In this document: positions 16,981 to 23,614 of the stretch, in pieces
How positions within the stretch are numbered: position 1 is the stretch's first letter
Layout: every line of letters starts with the position of its first letter
Assembly (NCBI RefSeq): GCF_019795105.1
Contig: NZ_JAIMFO010000004.1
Span: 1-64,000 of the forward strand
Length of the DNA stretch: 64,000 bases
Source: Collinsella ureilytica
Lineage (GTDB): Bacteria; Actinomycetota; Coriobacteriia; Coriobacteriales; Coriobacteriaceae
Reading direction: 5' to 3'
Made by a program: the position numbers and the translations under genes
Notes under the pieces: generated by a model
The model's database searches: none
What the model was told of the DNA's origin: nothing
Seen by the model: the letters and a program-made list of their open reading frames with translations, nothing else

Positions 16981-18447
16981 CTATAGCTCGATCGTGTAGA
17001 CGCTCGGCGATTCTTGTTCATTGTTGTCATACGCCCACATGGCCATAGCTGCAGCGACTGCGGCGTCGATACGTTTTGTTCCTCGCCCGTGCCGCGTACT
17101 GGTGAGTCTTCTGCCATATGCCCGAGATTCTTCTGAGCGGGCATTAATGCAGTGCTCAGGCAATACTTCAAGCCCTTTAAATGCCGCTTTTCTTGTCCGC
17201 ACTGCTATGCCTAAAAGCTCCGAGGCAGGACACATCACGCGCGGAGTTTGCGCAACATCTGCCAAATCCATGCCGCGCTCTCGATAAAGCCAGTTTTTTA
17301 AGAATTGCATGCGTGCAGGGTCGCAGCATATGAGTGGAGACCCGGCTTTAGCAGCGAGCTCTTGCAAAACGTCTGCCACATCCACCAGATCATATACGCC
17401 CATCGCCCCTGGGCGCTCCCAGCACCACTCACGATATGCCCAGCCCTCACCTATGCGCTGGGCTGCCACAACTGCAAGAGTGTCGCCCGAGACAGCACCA
17501 TCAATGCCAACACAGAACCATTGAGAAAAATCAAAATCAGATGCGTTTCGCCGACAAGCGTCAACGTCGCGACGCTTCATGAATGGGTTTTCGTGAGCAT
17601 CCATAGGCGTGCGGTTTAAGTAGTACCGCGCGAACTGATCAAGACTCAGCGCCTCGAACTGCTCTTCTAGCTCTTCGCGAGTAATGCGTCCAGCTGCGAG
17701 TATCCTCTTCCACGACCGCCGATCAGTCGGGTCGTCGGAGTCGGTAACGCTTAGCCAGCATACATAGGCATGTGGATCACGCTTTAGACGCTTGTAGAGC
17801 CTAAACAAGAAACTATCCCGGTCAGCACCGGCTGTCGTAATTCCGATGGTAAGCGCATTTTTAATTTTTGCTTGGCCAGAAACAGCCGCCTCCCAAACTG
17901 TCCCGTCGCGCCAGACGTGCAACTCATCTCCCACAAGCACATGAAAGTGTTTTCCTTGCAGAGCGGCCTCTTTGTACGGGAAGACGAGGATTTCTTGGCC
18001 GGTTGCGTTATTTCTGATTAAGCCCTTTTGCACAGTCCACGTGCGAGAGAGCTGGTTGTTCGCGTTGATCATCTGGACGATATAGTCGCGTACGACTTTC
18101 GTGTTATCGCGCGAGTCAGCCACAATCCCATAGCGCCCATTTGGCAAAGGCTCCATAGTCGCTATGGTTAGGATGATGACAGCTGCAAGCTGAGACTTTC
18201 CATAGCCACGATGTACTCCGAGCAACACGCGCCTGAAGCGCCGCTGCCACACCCCCTTCTTCATCGAGCCGCTGCCAAAAAGAGGACGCCAAATGTTTTT
18301 CATCAGCCAGGGATCGATGCGATAAGGCTCGCCGCAAAGTTCCGACTCACCAGCAAACGTGAGAAACGAGGTTGCAAACGCAGCGCTATATCGGGCTTCC
18401 TGCTCTCCTGCCTTGGTAAGCCGTGGTCGCTTGGTAACGTAGCTCAT
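16981..18447 (-). CDS. Large terminase subunit
   Basis: A 488-residue DNA-packaging motor. The ATPase domain carries a Walker A-like loop GVHRGYGKSQLA (78-89) and a Walker B VLVGDELH (170-177); the C-terminal nuclease domain has the conserved CVGIDGAVSGDTLAV (RNase-H-like, acidic residue) and later KRIDAAVAAAMA. The start ATG overlaps the small-subunit stop as ATGA (18444-18447), which argues against the longer in-frame extension up to 18558. Gene order (small, large, portal) is canonical. Confidence 0.94.
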   Translation of the reverse strand: MSYVTKRPRLTKAGEQEARYSAAFATSFLTFAGESELCGEPYRIDPWLMKNIWRPLFGSGSMKKGVWQRRFRRVLLGVHRGYGKSQLAAVIILTIATMEPLPNGRYGIVADSRDNTKVVRDYIVQMINANNQLSRTWTVQKGLIRNNATGQEILVFPYKEAALQGKHFHVLVGDELHVWRDGTVWEAAVSGQAKIKNALTIGITTAGADRDSFLFRLYKRLKRDPHAYVCWLSVTDSDDPTDRRSWKRILAAGRITREELEEQFEALSLDQFARYYLNRTPMDAHENPFMKRRDVDACRRNASDFDFSQWFCVGIDGAVSGDTLAVVAAQRIGEGWAYREWCWERPGAMGVYDLVDVADVLQELAAKAGSPLICCDPARMQFLKNWLYRERGMDLADVAQTPRVMCPASELLGIAVRTRKAAFKGLEVLPEHCINARSEESRAYGRRLTSTRHGRGTKRIDAAVAAAMAMWAYDNNEQESPSVYTIEL

Positions 18448-18965
18448 TGTTTTTGCATCCGGTCTACTGCGGCGCGCACCTGCTCGGCGATCGATACGCC
18501 AACTGCTATACCTGCGGCTTGAGTAAGACCTAAACGAGCGCGAGCAAGCGGGGTACACCCGAGCTGGTCTGACAGACGAAGAGCGCGAGCTGTTGCTTCA
18601 CCCATAGCTTTGTACCAGGGATTAGGTGCCCAGTCGAGGTATTCTCCCGTCTCTGGGTCAGGCATCCCTCGCCCAACCACTGGCATGACGTTTCCTAGCT
18701 CATCAGTGCAGCGATCGCGGCACTGCCGTGCGGCTTCTAGCTCAAAAACGAGCGCTTCAAGCAGCGGGGTGTCTTCTGGCCGCCACGATATGCCCGATGC
18801 GGCAATCGTGTCCCAAAGTGCGCTCATGGAGGGAACCGCAAGCACCGATGCGGGTTTTTCTACCCCTTCAAGTTCAGAGTCTGAGCGCGCACCTGCATAT
18901 AAGGCAAGGTCAGCTCCATCTTTTAGCCTACGGACGGCTCTTGCATCAGCTTTTCTTCCTCTCAT
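18444..18965 (-). CDS. Small terminase subunit, P27-like
   Basis: A 173-residue protein starting MRGRKADARAVRRLKDGADL, a basic N-terminus often seen in P27-type small terminases (RGRK). The central region ISWRPEDTPLLEALVFELEA with WAPNPWYKAMGEATARALRL and a following helix GCTPLARARLGL is the P27-like oligomerisation/DNA-recognition part (NPWYK-x-x matches the family NP-x-x-k pattern). It recognises the packaging site and hands the DNA to the large subunit. Overlaps on both sides are ATGA-type (18962-18965 and 18444-18447), so the three genes are translationally coupled. Confidence 0.85.
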   Translation of the reverse strand: MRGRKADARAVRRLKDGADLALYAGARSDSELEGVEKPASVLAVPSMSALWDTIAASGISWRPEDTPLLEALVFELEAARQCRDRCTDELGNVMPVVGRGMPDPETGEYLDWAPNPWYKAMGEATARALRLSDQLGCTPLARARLGLTQAAGIAVGVSIAEQVRAAVDRMQKQ

Positions 18966-19279
18966 GCAAGCCCCACCTCATCCAGCATGTTTCTCAATCG
19001 ACCAGAGAAAAAACGGCACAGATCTGATCGGTTTTCTGGTCCTGCGACTGCCGCCGCGTCAAAAAATCCCGCAATGCCATGAATGGACGAGACCATATAG
19101 GCGATTTCCAGCTCAGATACCGTTTTGTCCACTCCTGCCGGAGGAGTAGCAGGGACTTTTAGCCTGGTGCCGTCACGAAGGGCGCGATTGTGCGCTTTCC
19201 TACAGCGATCTGAGCAAAACTGAGCGCGTACGGTTTTTGATTGGAATACCGCAGCGCACCACTTGCAGCGTTTTTGCAC
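18962..19279 (-). CDS. Phage zinc-ribbon protein before terminase
   Basis: A 105-residue protein that starts with GTG after GGGGG. Its N-terminal 30 residues form a treble-clef/zinc-ribbon: CKWCAAVF, then FCSDRCRKAHN (four Cys). The remaining 75 residues are helical (VSELEIAYMVSSIHGIAGFF and NRSDLCRFFSGRLRNMLDEV) with no family I recognise. The coupling to the small terminase by ATGA suggests a function in packaging-site recognition, cleavage or regulation of late genes. Similar short zinc-finger proteins often precede terminase genes in phages of Gram-positive hosts. Confidence 0.68.
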   Translation of the reverse strand: MQKRCKWCAAVFQSKTVRAQFCSDRCRKAHNRALRDGTRLKVPATPPAGVDKTVSELEIAYMVSSIHGIAGFFDAAAVAGPENRSDLCRFFSGRLRNMLDEVGLA

Positions 19280-19328
19280 AATAACCCCCTTCCTCCTACC
19301 TCGATAATCCTTACGTGAGCTTCCCCCA

Positions 19329-19353
19329 TTCCGTGACAGGCGTTCCGTGACAG
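19329..19353. repeat. Tandem direct repeat TTCCGTGACAG upstream of terminase genes
   Basis: Two exact copies of TTCCGTGACAG (19329-19339 and 19343-19353), period 14 bases, lie 50 bases upstream of the first gene of the packaging operon. Repeats in this position are often terminase recognition elements near cos or pac sites, or operator sites for the late promoter. Nothing else in the gap from 19280 to 19508 codes convincingly. Confidence 0.5.
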
Positions 19354-19508
19354 TTGACTCATTTTCGTACGTATATAAAAATCAGCGGGGCGCTGGGTAT
19401 GGGTCAAAGTGCATACATGATAATACCCTCCCCCTATTTACGCAGGTAGAAGGCTTGTTATATTTTTTGCTTGAATTTATATGGGGGCTATAGGCTATTT
19501 TTTAGCAT

Positions 19509-19540
19509 AAAAAAAAGACCCCGGAGGTCTTCCGGGGTCT
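19509..19540 (-). terminator. Intrinsic terminator downstream of HTH gene
   Basis: A 9-bp perfect stem AGACCCCGG / CCGGGGTCT with a 7-base loop at 19516-19540, followed on the minus strand by eight T. It lies 21 bases downstream of the HTH gene stop and separates it from the packaging operon, which therefore needs its own promoter between about 19280 and 19500. Confidence 0.9.
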
Positions 19541-19561
19541 AGCTAGCATGTTAACAGTTCT

Positions 19562-19795
19562 CTATGAACACTGAGCAGGCGGATCAACCCTGCCAATCGT
19601 TGCGCCAGTTGCCCGGTCGACCAGGACTAGATCAACGCCAACTGCATCAGCAATGACAGCGACGGTTCCTATGCGTGAATCTTTTCCAGTCATGTTTCTC
19701 AGCCAGCTTTGAGAGCGTCCAAGGTTTGCTGACAACACCCGGCCACTATACTCAGATCTTGATATCAGCTGGTTAATCACCTCGTCAGGTCTCAT
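19562..19795 (-). CDS. Small helix-turn-helix protein (Cro/CI-like candidate)
   Basis: A 77-residue protein beginning MRPDEVINQLISRSEYSGRV. The segment YSGRVLSANLGRSQSWLRNM followed by IGTVAVIADAVGVDLVLVD (about 16-60) has the spacing and residues of an XRE-type helix-turn-helix (SANLGRSQSWLRN as helices 2-3). I chose ATG 19795 because GAGAGG precedes it; upstream in-frame ATGs at 19825 and 19840 lack ribosome-binding sites. It is divergent from the membrane-protein gene at 19951 and ends in a strong terminator. Likely a small repressor, of the neighbouring palindromic operator or of lysogeny; not provable from sequence. Confidence 0.6.
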   Translation of the reverse strand: MRPDEVINQLISRSEYSGRVLSANLGRSQSWLRNMTGKDSRIGTVAVIADAVGVDLVLVDRATGATIGRVDPPAQCS

Positions 19796-19880
19796 AACAT
19801 CCCTCTCAATAGTTAGATCGTTCATATAACACATTATCATCGCAGCAAAACAAATAGGTAGAGGTCAGATGAGTTTCTAC

Positions 19881-19909
19881 TTGACCGGTCAATATTAATA
19901 GACCATAAT
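19881..19909 (+). promoter_or_regulatory. Promoter with palindromic operator for the 19951 gene
   Basis: TTGACC (19881-19886) and CATAAT (19904-19909) with a 17-base spacer make a near-consensus sigma-70 promoter; AAGGAG at 19937 and ATG at 19951 follow. The -35 box is the left half of a perfect 12-bp palindrome TTGACCGGTCAA (19881-19892), so a dimeric repressor bound there would block the promoter. The adjacent small HTH protein is the obvious candidate to bind it, an inference from proximity only. Confidence 0.72.
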
Positions 19910-19950
19910 AATCATAAGCTTATTCCTCTATCTTTGAAGGAGATCAGGTC

Positions 19951-20589
19951 ATGCTATTTGGTGCAAGCGTTATCTATCTGTTTGGCCTTCTCATCTTTAT
20001 CCTGTTGGTGCCCATTTTTCTACTATCCACGTTTATTTGGGCTTTGTTTAAGGCTAAGCAAATGGATCGAGAGAAAGAAAGACTGCGCCAAGAAACTGAG
20101 CGCAAAGCTGCCGAGGAAGAAGCAAGGCGTGAGGCGGAGCGTGCAGCGAACCCTCCAGCTCCTCCGGTTTATGAGAAGCCAAGGTTTGTAGTATGGAATG
20201 GTATCTATGATGATGAAGCGTATGAAGCATACGATGCCCGTGGTAGCAAGATTGGAAAAGAGCACAACGCTGTTGCGATAGCGATTATTAACCCACAAGA
20301 TCGCCCGCTCATGACGCTTTGGGGTATTGAAGTTATTTACTTTGAAGCTGGTGAGCTCGGTAGTTATAACGTTGTGTCCTCTGAGATCATTAAGGATCCA
20401 GCTGTGTTAGATGAAATAGAATCCTTACCATACTTCGAGGAAGATTTTCAAAAAATAGGATCCGGAAAAGAATTAAACGTTCCCTTGTTACGCTTTAACC
20501 GAGCGGTAGCTCACCACATTAAGGGTACGAAGTACTACGAGCGCATGAAGGAAGCTGGTCGCCCCTATCCAGAAGACGACGAAGACTGA
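19951..20589 (+). CDS. Membrane-anchored coiled-coil protein, unknown function
   Basis: A 212-residue protein with one N-terminal membrane segment (about residues 4-33), then a Lys/Glu/Arg/Ala coiled-coil (about 36-66), a Pro-rich hinge (NPPAPPVYEKP) and a soluble acidic domain of about 130 residues with a possible beta fold (RFVVWNGIYDDEAYEAYDAR, RPLMTLWGIEVIYFEAGELG). No family recognised. It is the only plus-strand gene in the prophage part, has its own strong promoter, a strong SD and an operator, and ends 25 bases inside the convergent small-membrane-protein gene. This is what a lysogenic-conversion (moron) gene looks like, for example superinfection exclusion at the membrane; function is inference. 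Confidence 0.72.
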   Translation: MLFGASVIYLFGLLIFILLVPIFLLSTFIWALFKAKQMDREKERLRQETERKAAEEEARREAERAANPPAPPVYEKPRFVVWNGIYDDEAYEAYDARGSKIGKEHNAVAIAIINPQDRPLMTLWGIEVIYFEAGELGSYNVVSSEIIKDPAVLDEIESLPYFEEDFQKIGSGKELNVPLLRFNRAVAHHIKGTKYYERMKEAGRPYPEDDED

Positions 20590-20756
20590 GCCTTCAAGGT
20601 TGCTCGAGCAGCTATCACACTCATCAGTGCGAACAGAAGTGCGATGCACCCAAAGCCAAAGACCGCTCCATAGATCAGACCCACCACAACAGCGCAGCAA
20701 AGTACCGAGAGTGCCTCACACACCAAAGCTACGACCGCAGACTGCTTAGCGCTCAT
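20565..20756 (-). CDS. Small two-segment membrane protein
   Basis: A 63-residue hydrophobic protein (starts MSAKQSAVVALVCEALSVLC) with two likely membrane helices (about 7-28 and 29-50) and a Ser-rich C-terminus. The start ATG overlaps the HNH gene end by 11 bases, so it is translationally coupled, and its 3' end overlaps the convergent gene by 25 bases. No family recognised; its holin-like size and topology are suggestive but the lysis module is elsewhere. Confidence 0.55.
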   Translation of the reverse strand: MSAKQSAVVALVCEALSVLCCAVVVGLIYGAVFGFGCIALLFALMSVIAARATLKAQSSSSSG

Positions 20757-21048
20757 AGCGACGCCTCCGCTCTTCCGCTTCGATCTTGTTATGCGCAGCT
20801 ACCGAGAGTGCCACTAGGTTCTCCGGGGAATCATCTCCCCCAGCTGAGAGCGGAACGATATGGTGTACGCCACCTTTGCCAGGAAGCATGCGCCACTCGC
20901 CGTCTCTGTATACCGCAATAACCTCCCCACTTACCGCGCAGCGCCCCTCTGTTCGCGCAAGTGCGATCTGTCGAGCACGGCGGTAAGCCGCACGTGCATA
21001 CGACGCACGCCAGGGGTTTTCAGTTGCGGGCAGCAGCAGATCGCTCAT
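20746..21048 (-). CDS. HNH endonuclease, phage-type
   Basis: A 100-residue HNH protein: RCAVSGEVIAVYRDGEW, then the core GGVHHIVPLSAGGDDSPENL (about 61-80) and LSVAAHNKIEAEE. His-His, Asn and His of the HNH fold are all present; only one Cys of the usual metal-binding pair is visible (GRCAVSG). Phage HNH proteins next to terminase genes aid cos cleavage and packaging. The start codon lies 29 bases inside the 3' end of dgt, and there is no promoter of its own that I can see, so it may be read from the dgt transcript. This location makes it the probable rightmost prophage gene. Confidence 0.82.
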   Translation of the reverse strand: MSDLLLPATENPWRASYARAAYRRARQIALARTEGRCAVSGEVIAVYRDGEWRMLPGKGGVHHIVPLSAGGDDSPENLVALSVAAHNKIEAEERRRRYER

Positions 21049-22267
21049 TAATATAGGTACGCTTCGGGAAATGAAGCTCAGGGAATAGCGTGCTTGCTAG
21101 CTCGGTAAAATACCCGTCTGACATGCTTGCAATATAGTCAACCACGGTTCGATCAAGATCTTCTTCCCAAGCATAGACTTTTCCATAGTGCTCAAGCTGG
21201 GCAGTAATGCGTGCAATATGGTGGCGGAAGATATAGCTTGATTCATCCCCGGCCTTAAGATCTCCCAAAAAGTGCTCATACATGAGGCTAAAGGCATGCG
21301 AGAGCACATCGGCACGCTCCCCTTCAACCCCACCTGCACGATAGATCTTTTCGTAATTCTCAGCCTTTGCTCGACGGATTTCTGAGAAGAGCTCTTCGCT
21401 CATCTCAATCCGATTCTTGCCATAGCTGTGCTCAATAATGTCTACCGAAGCACGCGAGAGAATCCACGAGTTGTACCTGCCTCCCATCCCATCCTCAAAT
21501 GCATCAGGCTCAAGAAGCCCAGCCTCTATCGCGTCTTGGCGGTCGCGCCCAACATAGGCAATGATGTCAGAAATTCTCACCACACAGCCTTCAAGGGTAG
21601 CAGGGCGCAAATGACCCACCGCATGCTCGCCCGTACTGATACAGGCATCAACACACACATCCAACTCCTCAAAGGTAGAAAGTCCAGAAAGCTCAAAGAC
21701 TCGCTGCTCGTACTCACCATTGTGCGTAAGCGCCCCATCAAGGGTTTGAAGACTCAAATTCCTGCCATAGAGCTCATCCATAACACGAACCGAGTGCACA
21801 TTATGGAAGAAATACCTCCCCGTCCGAGCATGCAAGATCTCATGCAAGAAGCGCTCTCCAGCATGACCAAAAGGCGTATGACCTAAGTCGTGGCCAAGCG
21901 CAATTGCTTCAATGAGATCACAATTTAGGCCTAAGGCATAACCAATATCACGGGCAATGCGGGCCACGAGTTGTACATGCAGACCACGACGAGAAAGATC
22001 ATCGTTGCTGCGAAAGCTAAAGACCTGCGTCTTGCCGTTGTAGCGGTTATACGCAGGCAGATGCAAGATCTTTTCTACATCACGTACAAAGGCTGGCCTC
22101 CAAATACTTGGCTCATCACCTGTACGCTCATATCTTCTGCACGCCGCCCCATCATCAGTGCGATATGGGTTGACCCACCCTTGTTCGCGATCACGCGCAA
22201 TGCGCGCAGCCAGCTCATCAGACAAACGATCAGTCATTGCTTCCAAGCGATCACTCAATGCAGTCAT
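21020..22267 (-). CDS. dgt: dGTP triphosphohydrolase-like protein
   Basis: A 415-residue HD-domain hydrolase that removes triphosphate from dGTP or related dNTPs. The HD motifs are visible: YNRYNGKTQVFSF and RRGLHVQLVARIARDIGYAL, then LGHDLGHTPFGHAGERFL (HD pair), THNGEY and SDIIAYVGRDRQDA. Start at 22267 is set by AAGGAG 5 bases upstream; the frame is open further to 22324 without a site. The 3' end overlaps the phage HNH gene by 29 bases. In Coriobacteria and Firmicutes a dgt-like gene often precedes dnaG and rpoD; here prophage DNA follows instead. Confidence 0.92.
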   Translation of the reverse strand: MTALSDRLEAMTDRLSDELAARIARDREQGWVNPYRTDDGAACRRYERTGDEPSIWRPAFVRDVEKILHLPAYNRYNGKTQVFSFRSNDDLSRRGLHVQLVARIARDIGYALGLNCDLIEAIALGHDLGHTPFGHAGERFLHEILHARTGRYFFHNVHSVRVMDELYGRNLSLQTLDGALTHNGEYEQRVFELSGLSTFEELDVCVDACISTGEHAVGHLRPATLEGCVVRISDIIAYVGRDRQDAIEAGLLEPDAFEDGMGGRYNSWILSRASVDIIEHSYGKNRIEMSEELFSEIRRAKAENYEKIYRAGGVEGERADVLSHAFSLMYEHFLGDLKAGDESSYIFRHHIARITAQLEHYGKVYAWEEDLDRTVVDYIASMSDGYFTELASTLFPELHFPKRTYINERSAAARN

Positions 22268-22307
22268 AGATGCTCCTTCTCTCTTTGTTTTCTCATCGAT
22301 GATTGTC

Positions 22308-22763
22308 TCATCTTGCAAGGACATCTGGTAAACAGAGGCTTACAAGAGCTATCCAAAGCGGAGCGATAAAAGGAATAAGTGGCAGGCTTTTTTGGCGCGA
22401 AAGCGCACAAGCCACACCGAGTAGCAACAGTGCTCCAGCAAAAGCAAGTAAGGCATGGGGTGGTGAGAAAATCATCAAGCAGGCGAGAAACTTCACATCA
22501 CCCATACCTATGCCGCACTCACCGCGCAGATACCGCCACATGAGCTCAAACACAAAACATGCCACGCAAGCAAGCAAGGCTAAGAGTACGTGGGAAACAA
22601 GGGTACTCCAACCTCTGTATGGGGCAGTACCAACAACACCGATGCTCACCAGAGCAAGCGCGACTGCCAATGGATTGGGAAACCTTCTTGATACAGCATC
22701 AATGCAGCCCGCAAGAACCACCCCAGCAAGATGAAGCAAAAGCAGTAAGTTGATGAACATCAT
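22308..22763 (-). CDS. Prepilin peptidase-like membrane protease (A24)
   Basis: A 151-residue, mostly hydrophobic protein with the two aspartate motifs of type IV prepilin peptidases: CIDAVSRRFPN (about 20-30) and GIGMGDVKFLACL (about 83-95; GxGDxK). It lacks the N-terminal methyltransferase domain of full-length PilD, so it is the minimal FlaK/TadV-like type. It would cleave the leader of type IV pilin- or Flp-like proteins. Start at the ATG at 22763 is supported by GGAGG 9 bases upstream; the open frame continues to 22805. No pilin or Tad genes lie within the window. Confidence 0.8.
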   Translation of the reverse strand: MMFINLLLLLHLAGVVLAGCIDAVSRRFPNPLAVALALVSIGVVGTAPYRGWSTLVSHVLLALLACVACFVFELMWRYLRGECGIGMGDVKFLACLMIFSPPHALLAFAGALLLLGVACALSRQKSLPLIPFIAPLWIALVSLCLPDVLAR

Positions 22764-22945
22764 CAGAAGGAGCCTCCTCACGAACGTATGCGCCAGCATA
22801 TACATCCGCAGAACAGCCGACTACCCTTGCCAAGACTTGCCCCGCTTCTCCCCTTCAACTCACAGAAACCTCCCCTCGTTTTGCATGCTCACCTATTCCG
22901 CTACACTATCTGTGAAGCATGAAGCCAGTGAGTTGGGAGTTTCTT

Positions 22946-23383
22946 GTGGATGCATCAAACAACGAGCAGCATACGGGCTCTGTTGATCTTGAAAGTGCTA
23001 GCGCCGGCACCGCTTGCCAAACTACTACCTCAAACTTTGCCTATATCGTCGCAGCATGTGCTGTAGGCTTTCTCATTGTTTTGGCCTTGCTCGGATCTGC
23101 TTTCATAAAAAATGCCATCAGCCTTGGTGTCGCAGCCTATGATCACTATAACTTGAACGATTCTCCGAGCCACCGTCTCGATAAAGATCTTGAACGAAAA
23201 TTGGAACGAAATCTAGATCAAAAGCTTGACCGCTTTTTGGATGATCTCTGGGATGACAATAAAGATTCAGATGATGATTTTGACTGGAATGACGATTTTG
23301 ATGAGGATGACCTTGATGACCTCATCCCACGACTGAGCAATACATCTTCTGAGGCGCATCTGGAACAGCCCTTGCAAGCCTAA
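22946..23383 (+). CDS. Single-pass membrane protein with acidic tail, unknown
   Basis: A 145-residue protein (alternative ATG at 22919 adds 9 residues). After a polar N-terminus there is one membrane helix (about FAYIVAACAVGFLIVLALLG), a heptad-like charged stretch (LDKDLERKLERNLDQKLDRF) and a very acidic section dominated by Asp and Trp (DDNKDSDDDFDWNDDFDEDD). GTG at 22946 is favoured by GGGAG at 6 bases; a weak promoter-like pair TTGCAT/TACACT lies at 22881-22907. No family recognised. It is one of few plus-strand host genes here, divergent from the prepilin peptidase; a relationship to it is only positional. Confidence 0.6.
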   Translation: MDASNNEQHTGSVDLESASAGTACQTTTSNFAYIVAACAVGFLIVLALLGSAFIKNAISLGVAAYDHYNLNDSPSHRLDKDLERKLERNLDQKLDRFLDDLWDDNKDSDDDFDWNDDFDEDDLDDLIPRLSNTSSEAHLEQPLQA

Positions 23384-23614
23384 GGGCGCAAGCGGTTTTT
23401 GATCTACGCTTCACTGGGGACATATCAGCACATCCTGCGAGCCTAAGAAACGCTCTCAGTTTTGCTCGTCAAAGCTCCATTGGCAGCGCTCAAAACTCAA
23501 ACCAAGCTATGAAACGCCCACCTCTTGCCCTGCCTCGTGAGCGGCTGGCATAACGTATCACACTGTCATATCTGCCCGAGCAGGCAGTGCACGAGGGCGG
23601 CGCTGCCTGCGCGC

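Noticed and set aside
18448-18558. 37-residue N-terminal extension of the large terminase
   Set aside because: It overlaps the small terminase gene; the ATGA overlap at 18444 fixes the start at 18447.
19159-19407. 82-residue ORF overlapping the Zn-ribbon gene
   Set aside because: Shadow in another frame with no conserved features.
19436-19451. 16-base sequence ATTTACGCAGGTAGAA also present at 55791-55806, possible attachment repeat
   Set aside because: The second copy is upstream of adhE, 36 kb away and inside host DNA; about one 16-mer match is expected by chance in 64 kb.
23580-23610. GCAGGCAG/CTGCCTGC hairpin as terminator of the GT2 gene
   Set aside because: No T-run follows on either strand.
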